The notes beneath the pieces are model-generated. The model saw only the letters and a list, made by a program, of their open reading frames with translations, searched no databases and was not told the DNA's origin. Shown here piece by piece: positions 1 to 11,266 of a stretch of 43,874 nt of DNA (position 1 is its first letter; each line of letters starts with the position of its first letter). A program made the position numbers and the translations under genes. This stretch comes from Fimbriiglobus sp. Lineage in GTDB: Bacteria > Planctomycetota > Planctomycetia > Gemmatales > Gemmataceae. The stretch lies in the NCBI GenBank assembly GCA_025459365.1, contig JALOQR010000005.1, positions 1-43,874 on the forward strand, read 5' to 3'.

Positions 1-2
1 TC

Positions 3-860
3 GCCGCCCGTTGGCCCAAAGCCCCACAACTCCGCGGGGACGACCTTCTCGCCCACACCGCCGCCCTATTGCGGTTCAACGCCACCGATCAAGCGGTCAA
101 CCTGCTCGACCGCGGACGGGTGGGACGAAACTATTTCCTGAAGATGAACCGCACCCACGCGTTCGCCACATCGCGGCAGTGGGCCGATGCCCTGACGAAC
201 CTTCCTGACGAACCCGAGGAACCACCGCAAGCCCTCTCTGGTACCACGGTCGAGCAATTCCGCTGGCAACGGTGCATCGATCACGGGGCCTATCAGCGGT
301 GGCTGGAACTGCGGGACACCGAGTTCAAGAAGTGGAAGAACCAGGCGGACACTCACCCAGACGCCACTCCCTTCGCACTGTTCACGACCGGCCACGGCGA
401 GGAAATTCGCTACTGGGAGTCGGCCGAGCAGGCCCGATTGCTGCCATCCGATGCAATCGCTGTCGTGCAGGAGTTGTTGCTCCGCTCGCCGTGGGACGAT
501 CGCTTGCTCTGGTCGCTGGCCGAGGTCTACTTCGCTCAGGGAAAAGTCCGAGAATCGCACAGCGCGTATGAAATGCTGGCGTCCGATCGCGGTCGGCAGT
601 TTCGGGGGCCGCGGTTGCTTACCCCGATGGTGCAACGGGTGGGCGTCGAGTTCGCCAAGTTACCGGCGGAAGAGTCGGCGGTGCTCCAGTTGCCAGACGA
701 GGCCGCTTCGCCAGCCGACGGCGGTTTGCTGTTTGGGCTGGTCGATCCGTTGTCGTTCTACACCGCTGCAGGGTTATTCTTCTTGGCGGTGCTGCTGATG
801 GCCTTCCTCCAGTGGCGGGCGATCCAACGGCGAACGGGCGTTCTGGGTCGGAGGAGGTGA
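3..860 (+). CDS. Hypothetical protein with TPR-like region and C-terminal TM segment; 5' end truncated by window edge
   Basis: The frame stays open to the window start (AARWPKAPQLRGDDLLAHTAALLRFNATDQ... precedes the ORF-track start). Segment SLAEVYFAQGKVRESHSAYEMLA is TPR-like; C-terminal hydrophobic FYTAAGLFFLAVLLMAFLQW. Confidence 0.7.
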   Translation, partial: AARWPKAPQLRGDDLLAHTAALLRFNATDQAVNLLDRGRVGRNYFLKMNRTHAFATSRQWADALTNLPDEPEEPPQALSGTTVEQFRWQRCIDHGAYQRWLELRDTEFKKWKNQADTHPDATPFALFTTGHGEEIRYWESAEQARLLPSDAIAVVQELLLRSPWDDRLLWSLAEVYFAQGKVRESHSAYEMLASDRGRQFRGPRLLTPMVQRVGVEFAKLPAEESAVLQLPDEAASPADGGLLFGLVDPLSFYTAAGLFFLAVLLMAFLQWRAIQRRTGVLGRRR

Positions 861-964
861 TACTTTCCCCCGCCTGGATTCTGGTCTGCCCAGATTGGAG
901 AAAAAGTGTGGCGACTTCCTCTTGAAAGGGCTGGCAAAGGCCTCTATCGTTTTCGATGCGACAT

Positions 965-1036
965 GCGGGTGTAACTCAGTGGTAGAGTACCTCGTTGCCA
1001 ACGAGGTTGTCGTGGGTTCAAGTCCCATCACCCGCT
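965..1036 (+). tRNA. tRNA-Gly(GCC)
   Basis: Cloverleaf read by eye: acceptor GCGGGTG/CACCCGC, D arm ACTC/GAGT, anticodon stem CCTCG-TTGCCAA-CGAGG (anticodon GCC), T loop TTCAAGT. No encoded CCA. Confidence 0.95.
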
Positions 1037-1190
1037 CTCAAACCTGACCGAAACAGGAGCCGGGAAGTCAGCGGGGATGGTGCCGGCGGACGCCAACCGC
1101 CCACCACCCCCGACCGACTCTCGGCTCTGAGTGTTTTTCTCACCGTATTCCCGGACCGTTCTCCCAGGCGAGCCGACACGGAGCGATCCC

Positions 1191-2657
1191 ATGGCCGACG
1201 ATACCACCACCCCGGACGCCGACGCCACTGCCGTGCAAACGCCTGCCGTGCCGGAGAAGTTGCAGCAAACGGTGGAGATCACCAATGCTGGCCCGTGCAA
1301 GAAGCATGTCAAGGTGACCATCGACCGGGCGGCCATCAACACCCGGATGGACGAAAAGTTCTCCGACCTCATGGTGAAGACGCCGGCTCACATCCCCGGC
1401 TTCCGCCCCGGCAAGGCTCCCAAGAAAATCGTCCAAAAGAAGTTCTACAAAGAGATTGCTGGCGAGGTCCGCACGGAAGTGCTGATGGCCAGCCTCGAAC
1501 AACTGGCTGACGAGGCCGATCTGTCGCCGCTCAGCCCGCCAGAACTTGATCCGGCCGGAGTGGTCATCCCTGAGGATGAAAACACCCCGCTGGTGTACGA
1601 GTTCAACATCGAAGTGCGGCCCGAGTTCGACCTGCCCGACTACAAGGGCCTGAAACTCCGCCGCCCGGTGTACGAGTTCACCGACGCCGATGTGAAGAAG
1701 GAAGGGAATAAACTGCTCGAGCAGTACGGCACAATCGTGCCGAAGGATGGCCCGGCGGCGATGGACGATATCATCGTCTCGGACATCACCATCAAGGACG
1801 GTGAGACCGAACTCAACAAGGTGGCCGACGTTCGCCTCCGCGTCGAGAAGAAACTCGCCCTCGAAGACGGCGTGGCCGAAGACTTCGGCAAGGTGATGAC
1901 CGGCGCGAAGGCTGGCGACACCCGCACCGTGGACATCACCCTCGCGAACGAGTTGACTAACGACAACCTCCGCGGAAAGAAAGTGCAGGCGGTCTTCGAA
2001 ATCAAGGACGTGAAGACCGTCCGCCTGCCCGAACTCACCCCGGACGTGCTCCAGGAGTTCGGCGTTCGCACTCCAGACCAATTTAACGAACTGGTACGAA
2101 CGCGGCTGGAACGATACCTCGAGTACCTCCAGCGCAACGTTGCCCGCGCCGAAGTGCTGAAGGTGCTAGCCGGCAACCAGAGCTTCGAACTGCCGCAAGA
2201 TCTCCTCAAGAAGCAGATTCGCAAGACCCTCGCCCGCCGCGTGATGGAGATGCGGTCGAGCGGGATGAACGACGAGGAAATCGCCGGCCGCCGCCGTCTC
2301 CTCGAACAGGACGCCGTCCGCAGCACCGCGGCCGCCTTGAAGGAACACTTCGTCCTTCAGAAGATTGCCGAGCAGGAGAAACTCGAGATCGAGGACGCCG
2401 ACATCGACGCCGAGATCGACGCCATTGCCGACCGCACCAACGACAGCCCCCGCAAGGTGAAGGCCCGGTTGGAGCGGGAGGACCTGATCGAGGCGCTGGC
2501 TACCGAATTGTTGGAGCGGCGGGCGCTCGAGTTGGTGCTCCAGAGCGCCACCTACGACGACTACACCTTCAACCCGATGAAGGAGATGGACGAAGAAGGG
2601 GTGGCCACCGTGGATGCCAGTGCCACCGACGAGCAGATCACCCCGGCGGCCGGTTGA
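1191..2657 (+). CDS. tig: Trigger factor (ribosome-associated peptidyl-prolyl isomerase)
   Basis: N-terminal domain with HIPGFRPGKAPKKIVQKKF, the trigger-factor ribosome-binding signature; located upstream of clpP as is common. Start moved to the ATG at 1191 (MADDTTT). Confidence 0.93.
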   Translation: MADDTTTPDADATAVQTPAVPEKLQQTVEITNAGPCKKHVKVTIDRAAINTRMDEKFSDLMVKTPAHIPGFRPGKAPKKIVQKKFYKEIAGEVRTEVLMASLEQLADEADLSPLSPPELDPAGVVIPEDENTPLVYEFNIEVRPEFDLPDYKGLKLRRPVYEFTDADVKKEGNKLLEQYGTIVPKDGPAAMDDIIVSDITIKDGETELNKVADVRLRVEKKLALEDGVAEDFGKVMTGAKAGDTRTVDITLANELTNDNLRGKKVQAVFEIKDVKTVRLPELTPDVLQEFGVRTPDQFNELVRTRLERYLEYLQRNVARAEVLKVLAGNQSFELPQDLLKKQIRKTLARRVMEMRSSGMNDEEIAGRRRLLEQDAVRSTAAALKEHFVLQKIAEQEKLEIEDADIDAEIDAIADRTNDSPRKVKARLEREDLIEALATELLERRALELVLQSATYDDYTFNPMKEMDEEGVATVDASATDEQITPAAG

Positions 2658-2694
2658 CCGGGTGCGTAGATTAGTTTTGACGCGATCGACTCAG

Positions 2695-2716
2695 GAGGGG
2701 GGCGTCGGCCCCCCTC
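2695..2716 (+). terminator. Perfect 9-bp GC hairpin downstream of tig (terminator-like, no clear T tract)
   Basis: GAGGGGGGC-GTCG-GCCCCCCTC starting 37 bp after the tig stop. Confidence 0.5.
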
Positions 2717-2723
2717 ATCCATT

Positions 2724-2793
2724 TGGCGAGCCGGGCGGCGAGAGTGGCCGGGTCGGTGGACACACCCGGTGGCTCTCGCGGCTTGGCTCGCCA
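2724..2793 (+). promoter_or_regulatory. Long structured hairpin just upstream of clpP (candidate structured leader)
   Basis: Nested inverted repeats: TGGCGAGCC/GGCTCGCCA, GCGAGAG/CTCTCGC, a symmetric TGG/TGG internal loop, CCGGGT/ACCCGG, 10-nt apical loop. Ends 26 nt before the ATG at 2820. Confidence 0.45.
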
Positions 2794-2819
2794 ACAGCCC
2801 GCCGGAACGAGGCCCAGTC

Positions 2820-3503
2820 ATGTTCTTCCCGCCGACCGACCCCCGCGGCTCTGCCGTACCACCTGCCCCCCACGGCACCGCCCCGTTTACCCCGGTCATG
2901 CAGTCTGGGTATATGTGGCAGCGAGAGCGGACGCCCGAGCAACTCCTGCTCGACAACCGCATCATCTTCCTCGGCAGCAGCCGGGAGAACGGCGGCGACC
3001 CGACCATCTCCGACTTCGTCGCCAACCTGACCATCCAGAAACTGCTCTGGCTGGCCACCGACAAGAAGACGGCCGACATCCACCTGTACATCAACAGCCC
3101 GGGCGGGAGCATCTCGGCCGGGTTGGCGATCTACGACGCCATGCAGTTCATCGGCTGCCCAGTCCACACCTACTGCATGGGCATGTCGGCCAGTATGGCG
3201 GCTGTGCTCCTGGCCGCTGGCACCAAGGGCAAGCGGTACGCCCTGCCGAACAGCAAGATGCTCATCCACCAGCCCCGGGTGGGTGAGGGAGTTTACGGGC
3301 AGGTGACCGACCTGGAAATCTATGCCGACGAGATCCAGCGGATGAAGGCCCGGATGAACGAGATCCTGGCCCGGCACACCGGTCGCACCGTTGCCGAGAT
3401 CGAAGCCGCCACCGACCGCGACCGCTATATGACTGCCGAGGAGGCGAAGGCGTTCGGCCTGGTCGACGAGGTACTCGTCCGTCCGACCGACGGGAAAAAG
3501 TGA
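2820..3503 (+). CDS. clpP: ATP-dependent Clp protease proteolytic subunit (paralog 1)
   Basis: INSPGGSISAGLAIYDAMQ, GMSASMA (Ser), LIHQP (His) and DRDRYMTAEEA (Asp region). Start moved to ATG 2820. Confidence 0.95.
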   Translation: MFFPPTDPRGSAVPPAPHGTAPFTPVMQSGYMWQRERTPEQLLLDNRIIFLGSSRENGGDPTISDFVANLTIQKLLWLATDKKTADIHLYINSPGGSISAGLAIYDAMQFIGCPVHTYCMGMSASMAAVLLAAGTKGKRYALPNSKMLIHQPRVGEGVYGQVTDLEIYADEIQRMKARMNEILARHTGRTVAEIEAATDRDRYMTAEEAKAFGLVDEVLVRPTDGKK

Positions 3504-3641
3504 GTCAGTGGCCACCGGTCTGCGATCCGTGGCTTACCCAACCCAGATACGACACCGCCGGCACACCCCTCCGGCCACCCGTTCGGAACAATCTGACTGG
3601 CCTCTGACCACTGGTCACTGGCCACTCTTCAGGGCCACCCC

Positions 3642-4253
3642 ATGCCACTCATTCCCTACGTCGTCGATAACAAGGGCCGCGAGCAGCAGGTCTTCGACAT
3701 CTACAGTCGGCTACTGAAGGAGCGGATCATTTTCCTGCAAGGGCAGGTCCGCGACGAGATGGCCAACCTGGTCGTGGCCCAGATGCTCTACCTTCAGTTC
3801 GAAGACCCGAAAGCCGACATCCACCTGTACATCAACAGCCCTGGCGGAAGCGTGACCGCCGGCATGGCCATCTACGATACCATGCAGTTTCTCAGTTGCC
3901 CCGTCGCGACCTACTGCATGGGCCTGGCCGCCAGCATGGGATCGATGCTTCTGACCGCCGGTGCGAAGGGCAAGCGGTATGCCCTGCCGAACGCTGAAAT
4001 CATGATCCACCAACCAAGCGGTGGGTTTGGCGGCACGGCTTCGGATATCGCCATCACTGTCGAGAACATCAAGAAGACCAAGGCCCGCCTGAACAAACTC
4101 TATCTGAAGCACACCGGGAAGAGCCTCGATCAGTTGGAAAAGGACATGGAACGTGACAAGTGGCTGAGTGCCGGCGAAGCTCAGGAATACGGGCTGATCG
4201 ACACGATTCTGGAGAAGATCCCCGAGTCGATGACCCGCCCCAAGGCAGACTGA
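3642..4253 (+). CDS. clpP: ATP-dependent Clp protease proteolytic subunit (paralog 2)
   Basis: [30 protein letters not shown] (Ser), MIHQPSGG (His), [12 protein letters not shown] (Asp region). Confidence 0.96.
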   Translation: MPLIPYVVDNKGREQQVFDIYSRLLKERIIFLQGQVRDEMANLVVAQMLYLQFEDPKADIHLYINSPGGSVTAGMAIYDTMQFLSCPVATYCMGLAASMGSMLLTAGAKGKRYALPNAEIMIHQPSGGFGGTASDIAITVENIKKTKARLNKLYLKHTGKSLDQLEKDMERDKWLSAGEAQEYGLIDTILEKIPESMTRPKAD

Positions 4254-4395
4254 GTAGGCACGCGGATCAATCGACCGCGCGAACTGAAACGTTCCTTTTT
4301 CGGTCGCATCGGTTGCTCCGCCCATGCCGGTACCCCACCTGTGGTCCGGCGACGACCCGTCTCACGCCCGCCTTCCATCTCGGCCGATACCCGAG

Positions 4396-5349
4396 ATGAT
4401 GGATCGCGTCACTCCTAGCTCTATCTCGGCCTGCCGGCGAACCCGGTGGGCCGTTTGCGTCCTCCGGGGACTGTCGGTGGTAGCGGTGGCGGGGAGTTTG
4501 GCGGGCCTGGGCTGTCGGCAAATCAAGGATCTCGGCGGGAAGAATGAGAAGCAGGACTTGCTTGAGGCGGAACTCCGCACCCGTGAGCGGGAGATCCTGG
4601 AACTGCGGGCCGAGAATCAGCAACTGAAACAACTGACCGATGTCTACGTCCGAGGCGGGCACACCCCCGGAGGGGTGATGGTTCACGGTCCCACGGTCAC
4701 TCACCCCGCGATACCGACGGTGGTGACATCAAGTGCCAACGACACAGCGGTGATTCGATCCGTGATGCTTGCCACCGGCACCGGCGGACGCGATGATGAC
4801 GGGCTACCTGGAGATGAACTGTTGCAGGTGGTGATTGCCCCGAAGGACGCGGACGGCACTGATGTCAAGGTGCCAGGACGGGCAGTCGTGACTGCATTCG
4901 ACACTCTCCCGGAAGGCCAGAAGGTGCCCATCGGTCGTTGGGAGGTAACGCCGGAGCAATTGCGGAAGAGTTGGAAGAGTGGGTTGCTTGGCAGTGGCTA
5001 CTTCCTTCCACTACAATGGGACCTGCCCCCCACTTCCGGCCGGGTACGGGTTGCGGTCACGTTCACCACTACCGACGGCCGTAGTTTCGAAAACGATCGC
5101 GATGTGAACGTCAAACCACTTCCGGGCATCGGGCCCAAGGTCGTGCCGATTCCGACACCAACACCGACACCGACACCGACGGTGGTGGTGCCAGACCGGT
5201 CGCCGGCTCCACCGCTTGTTGTACCATCGGGTCCGTTGCCCCCTCTCGGAATGCCCGCGCCGGTTGGATCGCCGCCGCTACCGCCACCCAAGAGTGTCGA
5301 ACTGCCGCCGCCCGCTACACTCCTGCCGGTGCCCGACTTCCCGAAGTAG
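4396..5349 (+). CDS. Putative lipoprotein with coiled coil and Pro/Thr-rich C-terminus
   Basis: Hydrophobic leader with lipobox-like LAGLGC, leucine-zipper-like LEAELRTREREILELRAENQQLKQL, then PTPTPTPTPT and a Pro-rich tail. Confidence 0.65.
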   Translation: MMDRVTPSSISACRRTRWAVCVLRGLSVVAVAGSLAGLGCRQIKDLGGKNEKQDLLEAELRTREREILELRAENQQLKQLTDVYVRGGHTPGGVMVHGPTVTHPAIPTVVTSSANDTAVIRSVMLATGTGGRDDDGLPGDELLQVVIAPKDADGTDVKVPGRAVVTAFDTLPEGQKVPIGRWEVTPEQLRKSWKSGLLGSGYFLPLQWDLPPTSGRVRVAVTFTTTDGRSFENDRDVNVKPLPGIGPKVVPIPTPTPTPTPTVVVPDRSPAPPLVVPSGPLPPLGMPAPVGSPPLPPPKSVELPPPATLLPVPDFPK

Positions 5350-5374
5350 GTTGGCCTACTCCGTTCGAGTTGAA

Positions 5375-6298
5375 CTACATCACGGCTCTCGCCTCTGCCA
5401 CGTCGCGCCTCAACTGCTCGACCAATTCGGTCACACCGCTGAACGGTCGGGTATCGCGGAGCCGCTTCACGAACTGCACCCGCATTGCCCTGCCGTAGAG
5501 GTCGCCGGCGAAGTCCAACAGGTGAACTTCGATCTTGCGGGCGTCGTCACCGAAAGTGGGGTTCGGACCGACGTTCGCCGCAGCCCCGTAGGTCACACCA
5601 TCCACGGTTGCTCGTGCTGCATACACACCGTTGCCCGGCGTCAGCGTCTTCAATTCACCGAGGTTCGCGGTCGGGAAGCCGATGGTGCGGCCTCGCTTCG
5701 CCCCGCTCTCGACCACACCCTCGATGGCGTATTCGCGTCCCAGCAGTGCCGAGGCAGCCGAGACGTCGCCTGTCTGCAGCACCGAGCGGATTCGACTGCT
5801 CGACACCGGCTCACCACCGTCGAGTAGCGGTGGTACTTCACGGAATCGTATTCCGTGTTTGCTGCAGAGTCGCCGCAGTTCGGTTGTGTCGCCGCTCCGC
5901 CCCCGCCCGAACCGGAAATTGAACCCCTCCACCACGGCCTTCGCCCCGAACAGGCCGAGTATCACGTCCTCGAAAAATGCTTCTGGTTCCAGTGCGAGCA
6001 GGCCGGCGTCTGTCTTTAAGTTGACGACCCTGGTGATGCCGGCGGCGAGAAGGAGGCGGTTCCGCTCCACAGTGGTCGTGAGCGGTGGTTTGGCGGCGGT
6101 CGGCATCAAAACGGCGAGCGGCGGCGGGTCGAACGTCACCACCACCGCCGGGCCCCCCAACGACCTGGCCTCGGCGAGGCAGCCTTCGATCAGTTCGCGG
6201 TGGCCTCGATGGACGCCGTCGAAGTTGCCAACAGTAATAGCCCCGGCGGAGTAGTCGGCGGGCGGCTGAGTCATCCAGTGCAGGGAGAGCGTCGGCAT
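5375..6298 (-). CDS. ribF: Bifunctional riboflavin kinase/FAD synthetase
   Basis: AITVGNFDGVHRGHRELI nucleotidyltransferase motif; kinase part REYAIEGVVESGAKRGRTIGFPTANL and GVYAARATVDG. Start at ATG 6298 (MPTLSLHW). Confidence 0.94.
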   Translation of the reverse strand: MPTLSLHWMTQPPADYSAGAITVGNFDGVHRGHRELIEGCLAEARSLGGPAVVVTFDPPPLAVLMPTAAKPPLTTTVERNRLLLAAGITRVVNLKTDAGLLALEPEAFFEDVILGLFGAKAVVEGFNFRFGRGRSGDTTELRRLCSKHGIRFREVPPLLDGGEPVSSSRIRSVLQTGDVSAASALLGREYAIEGVVESGAKRGRTIGFPTANLGELKTLTPGNGVYAARATVDGVTYGAAANVGPNPTFGDDARKIEVHLLDFAGDLYGRAMRVQFVKRLRDTRPFSGVTELVEQLRRDVAEARAVM

Positions 6299-6592
6299 GT
6301 GGTTATGGTAGGACTGTGGACCCGAGAACGCAGTGACCCGGGTGAACCACAGCCTCCGGTCACTGAGTGTGTCGAGTGGACGAGGGGCTTCCTCACGTGC
6401 AGGGACCTCGGCCAAGCGAAAGAACGCGTGGACAGCGACGAGTGGCGAATCCACTCGCACACGGTAGCGTTGGCTACCGCAGGGACCAAGACCCGGTGAT
6501 GAACAGTCCGCCCCGCCAAAGGCGGCCGGCCGGCCTCGGGGGTGTGCGGAGTATCACCGCAATGTACCCCCCACCGGAAAGTGCAGGGCACG

Positions 6593-6952
6593 TCACTCCC
6601 CGCGGTGCTGGCTCTCCCAGTTCAAAATGTGCTCCATCAGGTCGGCCGCCCGTACTCGCCGGTCATTCGGTAGGGGCCAGGTGAACCGCTCGCTGGCAGC
6701 GAGTTGGTTGGCAGCCGGGCGGTGCCTCGGCTCGCACCACAACTGTACAAACCGGCTGATCGCCCGCCCGCGGCGGGTCAGTCGGGTGACGAGTCGGGCG
6801 GCGTCGTCGTCCGTGCGGGCGGCATCGCTTAGCAACTCGGCCCAGTCCACCACCCATTCCACCAACATTCGCGCTTCCACGTCGCCCAGCCCGCGAGTCA
6901 GGGATTCATCCCGTGCGATCCCGCGGATGAGCGTGTCGTGCCGATTCACCAT
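6593..6952 (-). CDS. Hypothetical protein
   Basis: 119-aa ORF of plausible composition filling the gap; no family recognised. Confidence 0.5.
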   Translation of the reverse strand: MVNRHDTLIRGIARDESLTRGLGDVEARMLVEWVVDWAELLSDAARTDDDAARLVTRLTRRGRAISRFVQLWCEPRHRPAANQLAASERFTWPLPNDRRVRAADLMEHILNWESQHRGE

Positions 6953-7108
6953 GTGTACGCGCCCCCTCCAGACGGAACCGGGTCGGCAGGCGAGTTCCCC
7001 CCACGCCCGCCGACCCGCCCCCGATCCCCTTCACGTCCGTGTGCCGTCCGGTGTGGTGCGGCGTATACCGGCGATTCATGAAGATCGCAAGACGGCGGGC
7101 GGGGTTAG

Positions 7109-7678
7109 ATGGCACTTTTTCCGACGAGGCACCTCCTCGCCCCTTCAGCAAGACACGCAGTTGCCCCGAACTATCATGACGCGAACGGATCGGGTGGGTC
7201 GTTCTCTCGCAGAACGACAATGGCACCGGCTCTCGTGGAGAGGCGGCACCCTCTCCGTCAACACGTTCGGAGTTCTCGCGTGCTCACCCGCTCTCTCGCT
7301 GTCGCTGTTCTCGCTCTGGCCGCCGGGTTCGCTGTTGCCGACGATCACCCCGTCATCGCTGCGGCCAAGAAAGAACTCAAGCACCCAGACAAACCGTTCG
7401 CCATGTGGGTGAGCGTGACCGCCAAAGCGGGTAAGGAAAAGGAACTGGAGCAGGCGTTTCTCGAGTGTCAGAAAGACACTCGCAAGGAGAAGGGGTGCGT
7501 CGCCTACGACATCAACGGCGGGAAGGACCGAAAATACTTCTTCTATGAGAAGTGGAAGAATGTGGACGGTCTGAATGAACACGTCAACGCCGAACACACC
7601 AAGAAACTGCTCGCCAAGTTCGCTGACTTGCTCGACGGCGAGGCGAAGATCGAGTTCCTGCCGACGGTCGGCGACTGA
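7109..7678 (+). CDS. Secreted antibiotic-biosynthesis-monooxygenase (ABM)-like protein
   Basis: MWVSVTAKAGKEKELEQAFLECQKDTRKEKGCVAYDINGGKDRKYFFYEKWKNVDGLNEHVNAEHTKKLL is ABM-fold-like, preceded by a signal-like VLTRSLAVAVLALAAGFAVA. True start uncertain (ATG 7220 or GTG near 7279). Confidence 0.75.
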   Translation: MALFPTRHLLAPSARHAVAPNYHDANGSGGSFSRRTTMAPALVERRHPLRQHVRSSRVLTRSLAVAVLALAAGFAVADDHPVIAAAKKELKHPDKPFAMWVSVTAKAGKEKELEQAFLECQKDTRKEKGCVAYDINGGKDRKYFFYEKWKNVDGLNEHVNAEHTKKLLAKFADLLDGEAKIEFLPTVGD

Positions 7679-7729
7679 CACACTCTGTCGGCAGGTGGAG
7701 TCGCTGGTCACTCCATCTGCCTTTCGCAA

Positions 7730-9913
<2,184 letters not shown>

Positions 9914-10216
9914 GGGACGTCCAAGTCTGGGCGAGGGTTATGGATATTATGCGGTCCGCAGGAGTGGAAGCGAAGGCGGCATTCCTACTCGTGGGCAAAG
10001 CCGTTCCGAAATGCTGAGGCGTTCGTCGTGACCTCTGCTGAGTTTTCAGGCGGGGGCTGACAAAAAGTGCGGCCAGCCCATCAAATGGGTGCCAAAGCGG
10101 AGTCCAGGGCAAGAACTGGCCCAGTAAGTGATAACGGGGCTTGACAGCAGAGAGCCTAGAATCCAACGGCAAGAGACTCCCGCACGAACATCATGCTTGG
10201 TGGAGGAGTTGTTTTC

Positions 10217-10531
10217 ATGCGTATGGTCACCCACTTGCACGAGAAGACCTCGGCGTCGGACGGGACGATCATCGCCGTCCGCTACTTCACCCTTGAATGC
10301 GAAACGGCAACCCTTCGCGGTGTGTGTATCTCTCAGGTCGCGTTGACCCTCTATCCCGCCGGTCGGGAACCGACCATCGAGAGCGTCGATCCCGATCCGG
10401 AATTGCTCAGCCACCTGGAACGTCGGGAGTGGCGCCCGCTGCTCGATCGTCTGGTAGGGCGGTACGACGGGATGCCGATGGGCGAGTTGGCGGCCCGAGC
10501 GGCAGACGTGTTGTATGGGCAGTCGAGTTGA
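10217..10531 (+). CDS. Hypothetical protein
   Basis: Small ORF starting MRMVTHLHEKTSASDGTIIAVRYFTLECETATLRG; no family recognised. Confidence 0.5.
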   Translation: MRMVTHLHEKTSASDGTIIAVRYFTLECETATLRGVCISQVALTLYPAGREPTIESVDPDPELLSHLERREWRPLLDRLVGRYDGMPMGELAARAADVLYGQSS

Positions 10532-10563
10532 CGCCGACCGGCCGGGAGGATATCTCCCGAGCC

Positions 10564-11184
10564 ATGCCAAACCGCACACTCCATCTTGGCGTACTCTTGG
10601 CCGTGGCAGGCACAGTCGCCGCTCAGTCGCCGGTCGAGCCGAAGTTCAATGCGGCCGCCGGCAAGATGTTCCCTACCAAAGTCCAACCGCTGCTGTCGAA
10701 CTTATGTGCCGACTGCCACGCCCACCCGAAGCACACCAGCCCGTTCAAACTCAAGGCCTACGATCCTGGGTTTAGCGATCCTCAAACCGCCGAGACCAAC
10801 CTGCGAGCGGTCACCCGGTATCTCGATGTGACCAACCCTCATGCTAGCCCGCTGCTCAAGTTCGCCATCACCGCGCATGGGAAGGCCGAAGACCCGCCTC
10901 TCAAGGCGGGGCACCCGGCACTCAAGGGGTTGGAACTCTGGACCCACTGGGCGTGCGGACCCGACGGCTCGGCGATGCCGACGGCCGTGCCCCCACCGCG
11001 CGTCGACAAGACGGTGATCCAAACTGGGGCAACAAAGCCGGCGAGTCCATTCACTGAACCGGCCAGACTCCCCCCTGTGAAAACAACCCCTCTCGGACAG
11101 TTCGCCGACACCAAGCCGAAGGCCGATCCGACCAAACCGAACCCTATCGATCCTTTTGATCCGGCTGGATTCAACAAAAAGTAA
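10564..11184 (+). CDS. Secreted single-heme cytochrome-like protein (planctomycete cytochrome domain type)
   Basis: Signal-like MPNRTLHLGVLLAVAGTVAAQ; VQPLLSNLCADCHAHPK (CxxCH). Start at ATG 10564. Confidence 0.75.
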   Translation: MPNRTLHLGVLLAVAGTVAAQSPVEPKFNAAAGKMFPTKVQPLLSNLCADCHAHPKHTSPFKLKAYDPGFSDPQTAETNLRAVTRYLDVTNPHASPLLKFAITAHGKAEDPPLKAGHPALKGLELWTHWACGPDGSAMPTAVPPPRVDKTVIQTGATKPASPFTEPARLPPVKTTPLGQFADTKPKADPTKPNPIDPFDPAGFNKK

Positions 11185-11266
11185 CTTCGACCGGTGACGA
11201 ACTTCAGCGACTACCACAACCTCATCGGGTCGGCTATTCTCGGTCACTCGCTTCCGGAGTCACCGA

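Noticed and set aside
965-1036. tRNA-Gly as a possible integration site for a genomic island
   Set aside because: No integrase, no duplicated tRNA 3' end noticed nearby, and the flanking gene is core (tig).
3506-3625. Short inverted/direct repeats (AGTGGCCA/TGGCCACT) between the clpP paralogs
   Set aside because: 8-bp arms separated by about 100 bp; expected by chance at this composition.
10141-10166. TTGACA followed by TAGAAT upstream of the 10217 ORF as a sigma-70 promoter
   Set aside because: Spacing is only about 10 bp rather than about 17 bp, so it does not fit the consensus.
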